64,000 bases of DNA from Candidatus Enterococcus leclercqii (GTDB lineage: Bacteria > Bacillota > Bacilli > Lactobacillales > Enterococcaceae). The notes beneath the pieces were generated by a model. It saw nothing but the letters and a program-made list of their open reading frames with translations, searched no databases and was not told the DNA's origin. Every line of letters begins with the position of its first letter. The stretch's first letter is position 1. Made by a program: the position numbers and the translations under genes. Below are positions 11,819 to 20,620 of the stretch, piece by piece. The stretch covers positions 1-64,000 of the forward strand of contig NZ_MAEH01000010.1 of the NCBI RefSeq assembly GCF_009933135.1, written 5' to 3'.

Positions 11819-12232
11819 ATCAAGCGCTCCTTTTAAAAAAATTTAAGATTAAGTAACGGTGGTTCTTTTTAACGGATTTTTGGAGGTGGTTTGCGTAAGA
11901 AATACGTAACAACCGTTTTTTGTTAACAAATTTGAACCAATAATAATCATAGTACAGGTAAGATCGAACAGCAAGTTGAGAAATTTTGAGAAGTGACAAT
12001 CTGTAAAATGTGAGAAAAAAATTTTCACTTCTGCAAATATATAAATACTTTAAGCTTTTCAAACAGAATCCTTGCCCCGCTTTAAAAAGGCGGTTAATAT
12101 TGTCTTATCAAGTTTGGGTATGGAACTCTTCGAACAAAAGAAACGAAGGACATGTGGGGACATGATTCGTCGGTGACTTAACCGAAGAGCTTTACTACAC
12201 GAAATCATTTCAGGGGAAAAGGGAGTAATGAT
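11819..12232. other. Intergenic region between divergent MFS and DUF1033 genes
   Basis: About 410 A+T-rich bases with the ribosome site of the MFS gene at 11827-11832. I see no convincing promoter hexamer pair or ORF; the open frames on the minus strand are stop-poor low-complexity sequence. Confidence 0.4.
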
Positions 12233-12613
12233 ATGTATCAAGTCATTGTAATGTATGGGGACAATGAGCCCTGGTGGTTCTTTGAAGATTGGCGCCGTGA
12301 TATCCGCAGCCAAGTGGAATTTGCCGACGCTGCCAAAGCCAAAGCCTTTTACAAGCAGGAATGGCAGCGACTAGCCCAAAAATTTCCCAATAGCTCTGCC
12401 AAAGCAAATTTTCTCAGCGCCTTCTGGAAAGAAGACGATGAGCGCTGGTGTGAAGAATGCGACGATTATATCCAACAATACACCGGCTTGGCGCTGCTGA
12501 AGGATTACCAACCTGTCAGCGAAACTAGCGAACGAGATTTATTTGAAAATCTCCATGCTGAACAAAAAATCAAAAGCTGTCAGCGGATCAGACAAGATCC
12601 GGCTGTAGTCTGA
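12233..12613 (+). CDS. DUF1033 family protein
   Basis: A 126-residue cytoplasmic protein opening with the DUF1033 hallmark MYQVIVMYGDNEPWWFFEDW, then WCEECDDYIQQYTGLALLKDY in the middle. The function is unknown; the family is common in Lactobacillales. The start is preceded by GGGGAAAAGGGAG. It is not in an obvious operon: topB begins 336 bases later with its own ribosome site. Confidence 0.9.
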   Translation: MYQVIVMYGDNEPWWFFEDWRRDIRSQVEFADAAKAKAFYKQEWQRLAQKFPNSSAKANFLSAFWKEDDERWCEECDDYIQQYTGLALLKDYQPVSETSERDLFENLHAEQKIKSCQRIRQDPAVV

Positions 12614-12628
12614 GGTGTCGCCAGTGAG

Positions 12629-12808
12629 ATGGCCCCAAAATTTACTGTCACCTTATCCGGATCCTACTCTACCACTGCTTGCTCTGTTCTAAAACAGGCG
12701 GGCTGGGTCAGCCAGGGTCCGGATTTTGTTGTGTCTGTTAGTAAAAACAGTTTTCGATGGAAGCTGCCGACAGCAGTGTTTTACGACTTCGATCCGCAAG
12801 TTTTCTAA
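12629..12808 (+). CDS. Possible small ORF between the DUF1033 gene and topB
   Basis: A 59-codon ATG frame with a weak GAGGTG 11 bases upstream. The translation (MAPKFTVTLSGSYSTTACSV...) is not obviously random but matches nothing I know, and may be a remnant. The rest of this 336-base gap shows only the topB ribosome site. Confidence 0.25.
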   Translation: MAPKFTVTLSGSYSTTACSVLKQAGWVSQGPDFVVSVSKNSFRWKLPTAVFYDFDPQVF

Positions 12809-12949
12809 GAAGTACTTACAAGGGGAAAGGCGAAGATAACAGAGGTGGCGCCGCAGAGAATTTGATTGTAAAATGGTAGGAAGACAACGCACTGTAGCTG
12901 CTGGCGAGAATCATTTTTTTAGCGACAGCTTTTGATAAAGGAGAGAATC

Positions 12950-15040
12950 ATGGGAAAAAAACTAATCGTGACTGAAAAACCCAGTGTGGCTAAGGACTAT
13001 GCCAAAATATTGGGAGCCAAACCCCAAGGACGGGATTATTTTGAAAGTGATCGCTATTTGATTACCTGGGCTTATGGTCACCTGCTGACTTTAAAACTGC
13101 CGGAAGATATCGATCCGGCATGGCGTACCTGGCAGATGGAAACCCTGCCCATGATCCCCAAACAGATTGGCTTAAAGCCGCTACCAAAGACTTCCCGTCA
13201 GTTGAAGCTGATTGGCAATTTGGCAAAACGCAAGGATGTCACCGGTGGCATAATCGCTACTGACTCCGGTCGTGAAGGGGAAGCTGTTGGTCGCTATATT
13301 TTTGAATGGCTGAAATTCAGCAAACCGTTGGAACGTCTGTGGATTTCTTCTCAGACTGAAAAAGCCGTTAAAACGGGTTTTGCGCAATTAAAACCGGCGA
13401 AAGATTATGAAAATCTGTACCAATCCGCAGTAGCGCGGGGCAAGGCTGACTGGTTGGTAGGACTAAATGTGACCCGTGCATTGACGGTAAAATACGAGGA
13501 TAACCTCAGTGCCGGCCGGGTCCAAACACCGACATTGAACCTCGTGCATAGCGCACAGGAGAAGTCAGAAAAGTTCATTCCTACAACTTACTATTCGATC
13601 GACTTAGTACATGGCAACGAAACAGGACGATTGCAGTTGAAAAACCCGCAACAGTTCACCGAGCGGCAGCAGGCTGAAGATTTTGTTAAAGAACTGGCAG
13701 GCAAGATTGGTAGGGTAACCGATGTCTCGGTCAAAGAAAAAGCGGTGGCGGCCCCGCTACCCTATGATTTGACGGAGCTGCAACAGACTGCCAATAGCCT
13801 GTATCAGTACTCTGCCAAAAAGACTTTGTCGATTGTACAAAGCCTGTATGAGACCCATAAAATCGTCAGCTATCCCCGGACGGATTCCAAGTATTTGCCA
13901 AAAGATGTGGCAGCAACGATGAAAGAGCGACTGCAGGCTTTGGCAGGGTACGATGAGCGTGCCAAGCGCTATCTGGCTCAAGGCGCGACGGTTCGGCAGA
14001 CGGCAGTCTTCAATGATAGCAAAGTGACGGATCACTACGCTTTGATACCCACAGAAGAACGGCCTCGGTATGAAAAACTGAGCACTGATGAAAGTCGCGT
14101 GTATAATCTGATCGTGGAACGTTTTTTGGGACTCTTCGCAGAAAAATACGTGACTGCCACCACCAAGGCACAAGTGCAGGTGGCAGATGCTGTCTTCTAC
14201 TTCAAACAAGAAAAAGTTTTACAAGCCGGTTGGAAAGCAGAAACGAAAGAAACCAGCCAAAGTACTTCTAAAACAGACTGGTCAGCAATCAAAAGCGTCA
14301 AAGGTGATTTCAAAATCAACAAAGAGCTCACGAGTGCGCCAAAACTGGCAACAGAAGGTACGCTTTTGGCGCAAATGGAAAAGTGGAACCTGGGGACACC
14401 TGCCACTCGTGCTGAAATCATCGAGAAGCTGTTGAAGTCTGAATTGATGGAGCGACGGGGTAACTTTTTAGCAGTAACTCCTAAAGGGCGCCAACTGTTG
14501 TCGCTGGTAAATCCTTCATTGGCTTCGCCAGAGTTGACAGCTAAGTGGGAACGCAGCTTGGAAGCCATCGCTAAGGGTCAAGAAAATCCTCGGCGCTTCT
14601 TACAAGGCATCGAAGCAGATACTAAGCGTTTGGTGGCTGAAATCAAAGCGTCAAAAGAAACCTACAAAGATTTTTCACTGACTACGAAAATCTGTCCAGA
14701 GTGCGGATCGCAATTGCGAGAACGTAACACCAAAGATGGCAAAATCTATATCTGCAGCAACAGTGAGTGTAGTTATCGGCGACGCAAAGATCCTAAAGTA
14801 TCCAATCATCGTTGCCCACAATGCCACAAAAAAATGGAAATCATTGACGGAAAAAACGGCGCCTTTTTCAAATGTAAATTCTGCGGCATCACCGAAAAGG
14901 TTCCCGACAAACAAGAGCGAAAGAAAAAAATGACCAAAAATGAAGAACGACGGCTGATGAAGCAGTACTCGCAAGCAGAAGATAACGTTGAAAGTCCTTT
15001 AGCAGCAGCTCTGAAGGCCGCAATGGAAAACAAAGACTGA
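12950..15040 (+). CDS. topB: DNA topoisomerase III
   Basis: A type IA topoisomerase that cuts one strand, passes the other and decatenates replication intermediates. The 696-residue protein has an N-terminal Toprim domain (MGKKLIVTEKPSVAKDYAKI, ATDSGREGEA), a fold with the active-site tyrosine in VSYPRTDSKYL (Y308), and two C-terminal zinc-binding units (CPECGSQL...CSNSECSY and CPQCHKKM...CKFCG). A lysine-rich tail follows. The ATG at 12950 is preceded by AAAGGAG; the TTG 18 bases upstream is rejected. The double zinc ribbon suits the longer Gram-positive form. Confidence 0.95.
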   Translation: MGKKLIVTEKPSVAKDYAKILGAKPQGRDYFESDRYLITWAYGHLLTLKLPEDIDPAWRTWQMETLPMIPKQIGLKPLPKTSRQLKLIGNLAKRKDVTGGIIATDSGREGEAVGRYIFEWLKFSKPLERLWISSQTEKAVKTGFAQLKPAKDYENLYQSAVARGKADWLVGLNVTRALTVKYEDNLSAGRVQTPTLNLVHSAQEKSEKFIPTTYYSIDLVHGNETGRLQLKNPQQFTERQQAEDFVKELAGKIGRVTDVSVKEKAVAAPLPYDLTELQQTANSLYQYSAKKTLSIVQSLYETHKIVSYPRTDSKYLPKDVAATMKERLQALAGYDERAKRYLAQGATVRQTAVFNDSKVTDHYALIPTEERPRYEKLSTDESRVYNLIVERFLGLFAEKYVTATTKAQVQVADAVFYFKQEKVLQAGWKAETKETSQSTSKTDWSAIKSVKGDFKINKELTSAPKLATEGTLLAQMEKWNLGTPATRAEIIEKLLKSELMERRGNFLAVTPKGRQLLSLVNPSLASPELTAKWERSLEAIAKGQENPRRFLQGIEADTKRLVAEIKASKETYKDFSLTTKICPECGSQLRERNTKDGKIYICSNSECSYRRRKDPKVSNHRCPQCHKKMEIIDGKNGAFFKCKFCGITEKVPDKQERKKKMTKNEERRLMKQYSQAEDNVESPLAAALKAAMENKD

Positions 15041-15050
15041 GCTATAATCT

Positions 15051-15080
15051 ATCGTAATCATTAGTCCTGCTGATTACGAT
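15051..15080. other. Perfect hairpin between topB and fluC genes
   Basis: ATCGTAATCA and TGATTACGAT pair over ten bases around a ten-base loop. There is no T-tract, so it is not a standard terminator. It does not resemble the fluoride (crcB) riboswitch, which one might expect here. Confidence 0.6.
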
Positions 15081-15110
15081 TTAATGAAATGACAGAAAGG
15101 AGGAAGAGTT

Positions 15111-15494
15111 GTGAATTATGTGATCGTCGGTCTTTTTGCATTTTTAGGCGGAAATCTTCGGTATGGGGTTAGCTTACTGTTTCCCAAAGTGAATGGCTTT
15201 CCGATAGCGACATTGCTCGTCAATCTGCTGGGCTGCTTTTTGTTTAGTTGGCTGGTGAAGCATATTATGGCAGACCGAGATATGAATGGTCGTCTGATAT
15301 TAGGTGTCGGGACAGGTTTTTTCGGCGCCTTGACCACGTTTTCGTCCTTTGCACTAGATACGATACAACTCTTCCAAGCCGGAAATATCGGCGGCGCATT
15401 CGTGTATCTGTTGGTGTCGATTGTAGGTGGCCTGCTGTTTGCATACCTGGGAGAAGCTGTCTACCATCCCAAAGAAGGCGGTGAGGAGGTATGA
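15111..15494 (+). CDS. crcB: Fluoride channel subunit FluC/CrcB (first copy)
   Basis: A 127-residue protein with four hydrophobic helices, the family motif GTGFFGALTTFSSF and the N-terminal FLGGNLRYGVS. FluC proteins form dual-topology dimers that let fluoride leave the cell. The gene starts with GTG at 15111 behind AAAGGAGGAAG. It is translationally coupled to the second copy through an overlap; such pairs probably form a heterodimer with fixed opposite orientations. Confidence 0.93.
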   Translation: MNYVIVGLFAFLGGNLRYGVSLLFPKVNGFPIATLLVNLLGCFLFSWLVKHIMADRDMNGRLILGVGTGFFGALTTFSSFALDTIQLFQAGNIGGAFVYLLVSIVGGLLFAYLGEAVYHPKEGGEEV

Positions 15495-15847
15495 TGTCTT
15501 TTCTGTTAGTCGGTCTCGGTGCCTCGCTGGGGGCTGTCACTCGGTATGGGATCAACCGTTTTTTTGAAAAAAGGCCCCATCCTTACCCATTTGCTACTCA
15601 GCTAATCAATTTGACCGGCGCTTTGCTGTTGGGAATTTTTGCCGGCCTCCATCTCAATCAGTCCTGGTATTTGTTTCTGGGTACCGGTATGATGGGAGGC
15701 TACACCACCTTTTCTACCTTCAATTTTGAACTGTTTACTCTATACAGAAATGATCGGCCATTGTTTTATACGTATTTTGCTATTTCCTATGGCGGCGGAT
15801 TGCTATTGAGTTTTGTAGGGGTTTTTCTCGGCAGTTTATTGAGCTGA
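15494..15847 (+). CDS. crcB: Fluoride channel subunit FluC/CrcB (second copy)
   Basis: A 117-residue paralogue of the preceding gene with GLGASLGAVTRYGIN, GTGMMGGYTTFSTFNFE and four hydrophobic helices. Two ATG codons in a row (15491 and 15494) follow GAGGAGGT; the second gives better spacing and overlaps the first gene's TGA by one base. The partner protein probably inserts in the opposite membrane orientation. Confidence 0.9.
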   Translation: MSFLLVGLGASLGAVTRYGINRFFEKRPHPYPFATQLINLTGALLLGIFAGLHLNQSWYLFLGTGMMGGYTTFSTFNFELFTLYRNDRPLFYTYFAISYGGGLLLSFVGVFLGSLLS

Positions 15848-15877
15848 GGCGTTTTTCAGAAATTGTTGATAATAAAA

Positions 15878-15952
15878 GCCAAGCTCCTTCCACTGTTTTA
15901 ATGGAAGGAGCTTGGCTTTTTTGGTTCCCCTTTGGTAGTGTCGCTTTAGAGG
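15878..15952 (-). repeat. Intergenic terminator-type repeat, copy 5
   Basis: A 19-base perfect stem (AAAAGCCAAGCTCCTTCCA against TGGAAGGAGCTTGGCTTTT) with the shared CTTCCA/TGGAAG core and a TTAAAACAG loop. On the minus strand the arm reads AGCGACACTACCAAAGGGGA. It lies between the convergent fluC pair and the serine-hydrolase gene and can terminate both. Confidence 0.8.
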
Positions 15953-16019
15953 AGACTGGAGGATTGTCACCGCCTGCTGTTTTTTGTGCTATCTATGAGG
16001 AGATCGAATTTTTCAGTGT

Positions 16020-18494
16020 CTATTTCATGATATCGTAGACGTCTTTAGAGATTTTGGAAATCGTTTCGTAACTAGAATTATTAGTCATGACGCAGATAAT
16101 GTAGGGCTGTTTGGTGTAGACAATTCCGCAGTCATGGGCATAGCCGTAGAGATCACCAATTTTGTGGGCGACTCTGACTGGGAGATATTTTGGCAGTCGC
16201 TGGCTGTCGTAAGTGGTGTTGGATAAATAATCAAGGACTTTGCCGCCGTTGTGATACATCTCTTTTAGAAGCAGAGCATTTTCTTTGGCGGAAACATAGC
16301 GGAATCGGTCCCACTTGCGCCCGACAACGCGACTGATCTCATTTTTCATCTTTTGATCATATTGATTGGCTCCGTAATAGCCAAGAAAATTAGCCCCTTG
16401 ATTGTCGGAATACTTACAGGTCCAGTTCATAATCGTATCCAAGCTGTACTTTCCGCCAAAAGGCTTCCCTTGCAGAATGCCGGCGCCGCCTCTCATATAA
16501 GAAAGTGACATGGTATTGATTTTGTCTGTATAGGTATAGAGCTTTTTAGAATCCAGCTTTTTCTCATTGATTAGTTTTTGCGTGTAATACAAGACCGGGA
16601 GTTTACCAGTGCTGGCGGCCATGAAACTTTGATTGCCATTAATCTGGGCGGTTTGCCCATCAGTAAGACTCATGACATAGATACCCACGTTGCCTGCTTT
16701 GTATTTCTTGTTCAGCATGGTTTGGACTTTACTCAGTTTGCTTTTGGTAGAAGTTGCAGTTTTGGTGGCATCGGCGTTGATATAGCCGTACCACTTGCCT
16801 TTTTCATCATATAAAGAAAGATACTTCGAGCCGTTGAAGTGACGGTAGTAGCCCTGAGCAGTGAACAATTTACTGCGGTAAGAGGAGCTGCTTGCTTTTT
16901 TCTTCCAGGAGAAGTTTTGCCACAGACTCCAGTTTTGTTTGGTGAGAATCACCTGTTGGCCGCTTTTCTGCCAAATTCCTTGTTGACCGTTAGCCACTTT
17001 GGCTCCACTGACGTTTAGATAACCTTGCCACTTGTTTTTATTGTCATAAAGACTGTAATAGATGGAACCGTTAAAATGGCGGTATTGTCCCTTTGCTAAA
17101 TAGGTTTTAGTAGCGAGAGTACTACTTTTTTGTTTGGCGTTCCAAGAAAAGCTGCTCCACAAGGTGTAATTTTTGCTTGTAACTGTGACGTATTTGTTCA
17201 GCTGCTGCCAACTACCTTGTGCCCCGCTGGTGAGGGTGACTCCGGTAGCGTTGATGTAGCCAACCCAGTTATTTTTATTATCGTAGAGACTTAAATACGT
17301 GCTGCCGTTGAAATGCTTGTATTGGCCTTTTGCCCGAAACGTTTGTCCCATTACTGATTTGGAGGTATTCTTTTTAGTCCAGTTAAAGCTGCCCCAGATG
17401 GTATAATTGGCACTTTTAATCGTAGCATAGCGGCCGTTGTTCTGATAATTCCCCTGTGGACCGGCGGTATAAGTGACGGTGGCTTCTTCGACATAGCCCA
17501 CCCAAGTATCTTTGCCGTTGCGCTTTTCATAGACGCTGAGGTAATTTTTCCCATTGGCGTGATAATAGATTCCTTTAGCTAGCAAGACCCGATTCAAAAA
17601 AGCGGCAGTATTGTGCTTGTTTTTGAAAGTAAAATCTTTCCAGATCACAGTTTGACTATTTTTCAGATATAGGTAGCGACCGTGGCTGCGATAAGTTCCT
17701 TGCGCATCTGTCAAGGTGGCAGCAGACTGAGGCAACCAGCCAATGACTTTGCCGCTGCTGCTGACTTGATAAAAGGTAGTACCGTTGAAATGTCTGGCTT
17801 GAGCTGTGATTGTCAATGTGCTTTTTAAAAAGTCGGTTGCGGGGCGAACCTTGCTTCCGCCGGCGTCTTGCCAGATGACTGCTTGAGTATCGCTGATGAC
17901 AAGATAACCAGAAAGTAGTGTTGGGGTGCCGAAAGCATCAGCAGCAAATGTGCCAGCCGTATCTTTGCCATAAATCAGTTGGCCGGTATTTGTTGCCAAT
18001 TCCAATAGATGGCCGTCAGCTGCTTCACTGCTACGAAGGATTTGTAATGTTTGACCCGCAGTGATTCCGGTGGCGGGCTGTGTTGTTTGCGGATCATTAA
18101 AGAGTGCCTCAGGATCATTTACAGTGAAATAACCTGCCGCTTCGATCCAATCAACCTCTGGCAGGTCTTGCGTCTCAGTGTCACTTGTCGGCTTTTTCTC
18201 CCCAATATCCTGGGTGCCAGAAGGAGGAGTTTCCCCTGAATTAGCGGTGCTGCTGTCTTGAGTGGTACTTATCGAGCCTGTCTCGTTATCAGAGCTGCTA
18301 TTGGTAGACGAGACAGCAGGGGGATTGCTGCTGTCATTGGTCAATGTATCAGAAGACGATTCCTCGTTTTCAACGTTGATTCTTTGACCACTGCTGGTGG
18401 ATGTAGTGGTGCTGGAGAAAGTTTCCGCCTGAACCACAGGGGAAAAGGACATGCTGACCAACAGTCCTAAAGTAAGTAAACCAACTTTTTTCAT
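16020..18494 (-). CDS. Secreted GW/SH3-repeat serine hydrolase (beta-lactamase fold)
   Basis: An 824-residue secreted protein. It has a signal peptide (MKKVGLLTLGLLVSMSFSPV, cleavage near VQA-ET), a Ser/Thr-rich linker to about residue 115, then a diverged unit and four tandem ~79-residue repeats. Each repeat has the pattern G-x-Y/W...IW/LW..F.WxxK...(K/R)HFNG..Y.S.YD...W.GY, like GW/SH3_8 cell-wall-binding modules. The C-terminal ~200 residues are a class A beta-lactamase-like hydrolase (Beta-lactamase2 type) with STGK (S628, K631), SDN (696-698) and HKIG (778-780) in place of KTG. Likely a wall-attached peptidase or esterase; beta-lactam resistance is not implied. No LPXTG motif. Confidence 0.88.
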   Translation of the reverse strand: MKKVGLLTLGLLVSMSFSPVVQAETFSSTTTSTSSGQRINVENEESSSDTLTNDSSNPPAVSSTNSSSDNETGSISTTQDSSTANSGETPPSGTQDIGEKKPTSDTETQDLPEVDWIEAAGYFTVNDPEALFNDPQTTQPATGITAGQTLQILRSSEAADGHLLELATNTGQLIYGKDTAGTFAADAFGTPTLLSGYLVISDTQAVIWQDAGGSKVRPATDFLKSTLTITAQARHFNGTTFYQVSSSGKVIGWLPQSAATLTDAQGTYRSHGRYLYLKNSQTVIWKDFTFKNKHNTAAFLNRVLLAKGIYYHANGKNYLSVYEKRNGKDTWVGYVEEATVTYTAGPQGNYQNNGRYATIKSANYTIWGSFNWTKKNTSKSVMGQTFRAKGQYKHFNGSTYLSLYDNKNNWVGYINATGVTLTSGAQGSWQQLNKYVTVTSKNYTLWSSFSWNAKQKSSTLATKTYLAKGQYRHFNGSIYYSLYDNKNKWQGYLNVSGAKVANGQQGIWQKSGQQVILTKQNWSLWQNFSWKKKASSSSYRSKLFTAQGYYRHFNGSKYLSLYDEKGKWYGYINADATKTATSTKSKLSKVQTMLNKKYKAGNVGIYVMSLTDGQTAQINGNQSFMAASTGKLPVLYYTQKLINEKKLDSKKLYTYTDKINTMSLSYMRGGAGILQGKPFGGKYSLDTIMNWTCKYSDNQGANFLGYYGANQYDQKMKNEISRVVGRKWDRFRYVSAKENALLLKEMYHNGGKVLDYLSNTTYDSQRLPKYLPVRVAHKIGDLYGYAHDCGIVYTKQPYIICVMTNNSSYETISKISKDVYDIMK

Positions 18495-18557
18495 TTTTAT
18501 CCTCCTTAAAAATTGCCGACTACTTTCTTTTTTGCAAGAAAAGAGCCTATTAATTTG

Positions 18558-18563
18558 ATTATA
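18558..18563 (-). promoter_or_regulatory. Extended -10 promoter of the serine-hydrolase gene
   Basis: On the minus strand TGCTATAAT lies about 65 bases upstream of the ATG; the extended TG compensates for a poor -35. Confidence 0.45.
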
Positions 18564-18686
18564 GCATCGAGCGGGAGTTTTCGTCTTGTTTCAAATGAAA
18601 AGAGCAGCGTGGAAATCGGTATCTAAAAAAGGGCACGTTATTTGCTGAGTTTTGCTAATTTGCTCAAAAAAAAATCTTGTTTTTTA

Positions 18687-18715
18687 TTGACACACAGACT
18701 GAAAGCGTTTACTAT
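18687..18715 (+). promoter_or_regulatory. Promoter with embedded cre-like operator for the LacI gene
   Basis: TTGACA (18687-18692) and TACTAT (18710-18715) are 17 bases apart. Between and over them lies TGAAAGCGTTTACT (18700-18713), one mismatch from the CcpA cre consensus and typical of LacI-family operators. A bound repressor would block the promoter: either catabolite control or autoregulation. Confidence 0.65.
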
Positions 18716-18769
18716 AAGTGTGAAGTTAACCGGTTTCTAAAAAATAGACTGGATAAAGGAGGTTCCCAA

Positions 18770-19750
18770 ATGAACCATGTGACCATCCAAGATGTCGCCA
18801 AGGCAGCGGGGGTCTCCAAAACCACCATCTCTCGCTTTCTTAACGGTAAATATCAATACATGTCAGAAGAAACCAAAGAAAAGATTCAGGCTGTCATAAA
18901 AGAGCTGGATTACATTCCCAGCAAACAAGCTCGCTCATTGAAATCCAAGCAAAAATATTTGATTGGCTTAATTGTAGCTGATATTGGTAATCTTTATTCC
19001 ATGTATCTGATCAAAGCGGTGCAAGATGCATTGGCAGATACCGAATACCAGTTGGTGATGATGAGTACTGACAATTCGTTGGAAAAAGAAAATCACGCCC
19101 TAAAAGAATTGGCAGGTCAAGACATTGCCGGTATTATTTTGCAGCCGGTGGATCGCGTAGATGCGCCTTACGAAAGCTTAAAGAATTTTACGGTACCGAT
19201 AGTTCTGATTGACCGTTATCTGGAACAGGTCTCTCATCCCAGTGTGTTGACAGATAATTTTGTTGCTACTCGGCGGATGGGTCAGCTGATTGTAGCGGCA
19301 GGGTACAAAAAGATTGTCCATGTTAGTGAACCATTGCAGGGAATCAGCGTACGTCTTGATCGTCATGATGCTATGAAGCTCACCGCACTGGAAAACGGTC
19401 TGGGCTTTACGCTGATTGAAGCAGAAGGTGGCCGCGGCTTAACCCCCGAGAAAATTACAGCCGAGATTGACGGACCAACAGCATTTTTCGCAGCTAACGG
19501 AAATGCGCTGCAATCACTGGTAACTGTTTGCAAAAAAGGTGGTCTTGGCTATCCGGAAGATTTGGGACTGGCAGGGTTTGATGATTGGTTTTGGGCAGAG
19601 CTTTTGACGCCTACTATCACTAGCATCCACCAAGACCCAACCGGAATTGGTCGACAAGCATTGGAGTTATTGCTGCAAAAAATTGCTGGTGGAGATTTCA
19701 ACGGCCGTTTGGAAATTGCTGCCAATATTTTTCAAGGTGATTCCTTGTAA
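18770..19750 (+). CDS. LacI-family transcriptional regulator of the sugar-acid operon
   Basis: A 326-residue LacI/GalR regulator: the N-terminal HTH VTIQDVAKAAGVSKTTISRFLNG, then a hinge and a periplasmic-binding-like sensor domain (LIGLIVADIGNLYSMYLIKAVQD..., FDDWFWAELLTPTITSIHQDP). The HTH and sensor resemble KdgR-type regulators of keto-deoxy sugar acids, but this is only a general likeness. The start at 18770 follows AAAGGAGGT; the longer frame from 18677 runs through the promoter. It is the first gene of a co-directional cluster ending at 27175 and probably controls it. The effector would be an early intermediate of that route. Confidence 0.9.
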   Translation: MNHVTIQDVAKAAGVSKTTISRFLNGKYQYMSEETKEKIQAVIKELDYIPSKQARSLKSKQKYLIGLIVADIGNLYSMYLIKAVQDALADTEYQLVMMSTDNSLEKENHALKELAGQDIAGIILQPVDRVDAPYESLKNFTVPIVLIDRYLEQVSHPSVLTDNFVATRRMGQLIVAAGYKKIVHVSEPLQGISVRLDRHDAMKLTALENGLGFTLIEAEGGRGLTPEKITAEIDGPTAFFAANGNALQSLVTVCKKGGLGYPEDLGLAGFDDWFWAELLTPTITSIHQDPTGIGRQALELLLQKIAGGDFNGRLEIAANIFQGDSL

Positions 19751-19828
19751 TACATTAAATTCACAACTGTTGCCGGGGCAGGTCCTCGGCGCAGCCAGGG
19801 TAGTTAACAATCAGAATGGAGTGAAAGA

Positions 19829-20572
19829 ATGCAACCAATTATGATCAATACGATTGTCATGTTAGGGGAAGAAGGACTGGATCAGGCAACATTTGTGAAA
19901 CGGCTGGCACAAGCTGGACCGGTGATCGGTGGCGTGGAGATTCGCCAAGAATTGCTTCCACAAGATGAATTTGCACGAAAAGCATTTTTTTTGGAACTTT
20001 TAGAAACCGGTACACAAAAGAATTGGCAACTCTTTTATTCGGTACCACAAAGCCTGTTTACCGCAACGGGACTAAATCCATTGTTGGAAAACTGGTTAGC
20101 AGAAGCCGCTGCGTTCGGTGCCGTTTCAGTCAAAGTCAATATTGGTGAAGTAGCAGGAATTAAAGCTGTTCATCCGCAAGAGCTCACCAATCTGTTAAGT
20201 AACTACCAACTGCAACTCACTATTGAAAATGACCAGACCGAAGCAAACGGCCGACTACAACCAGTTACTGAGGCACTGGCAGATGTCACAGCCGCCTCAC
20301 TGCCTGTTGGTTACACGTTTGATGTGGGGAACTGGCTGGTGATGGGCGAAGATCTGCAGCAGGCATTTACCAAATTGCAGCAGCAAACAACTGTCTTACA
20401 TTTGAAGAATGTCGCTAGTAACCGCCAGACGACACTCTTGGATGATGGCAGCGTTGCCTGGCGAGATTACCTGTTGGCAAAAGTGCCAGTGATCCTGGAG
20501 TACCCGATGGCATTTACAGAAATCGCCGGAGAAGTAGCCAAAACTCGAAATGCATTGTCAGAAAACAAGTGA
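19829..20572 (+). CDS. Sugar-phosphate isomerase/epimerase-like TIM barrel protein
   Basis: A 247-residue cytoplasmic protein that looks like a xylose-isomerase-like TIM barrel (AP endonuclease 2 superfamily). Visible segments are EIRQELLP near the N-terminus, the central LTIENDQTEANGRLQP, TFDVGNWLVMGEDLQQAF, HLKNV and VPVILEYPM. In such enzymes these carry the metal-binding E, D, H and E residues. The exact reaction cannot be told. It sits 78 bases after the regulator with GGAG before the ATG, and 48 bases before the PfkB kinase, so it is probably the first catabolic gene of the operon. Confidence 0.75.
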   Translation: MQPIMINTIVMLGEEGLDQATFVKRLAQAGPVIGGVEIRQELLPQDEFARKAFFLELLETGTQKNWQLFYSVPQSLFTATGLNPLLENWLAEAAAFGAVSVKVNIGEVAGIKAVHPQELTNLLSNYQLQLTIENDQTEANGRLQPVTEALADVTAASLPVGYTFDVGNWLVMGEDLQQAFTKLQQQTTVLHLKNVASNRQTTLLDDGSVAWRDYLLAKVPVILEYPMAFTEIAGEVAKTRNALSENK

Positions 20573-20620
20573 TACAAGCGACTGACAATTTTTGAAAATA
20601 AAGAAAGAGGGGAAAAGCAA

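Noticed and set aside
12059-12313. 84-codon minus-strand frame overlapping the DUF1033 gene start
   Set aside because: Shadow of a well supported gene, with no ribosome site.
16020-18494. Resistance beta-lactamase
   Set aside because: It has the fold motifs but is a large repeat-bearing surface protein with KIG rather than KTG; resistance cannot be claimed.
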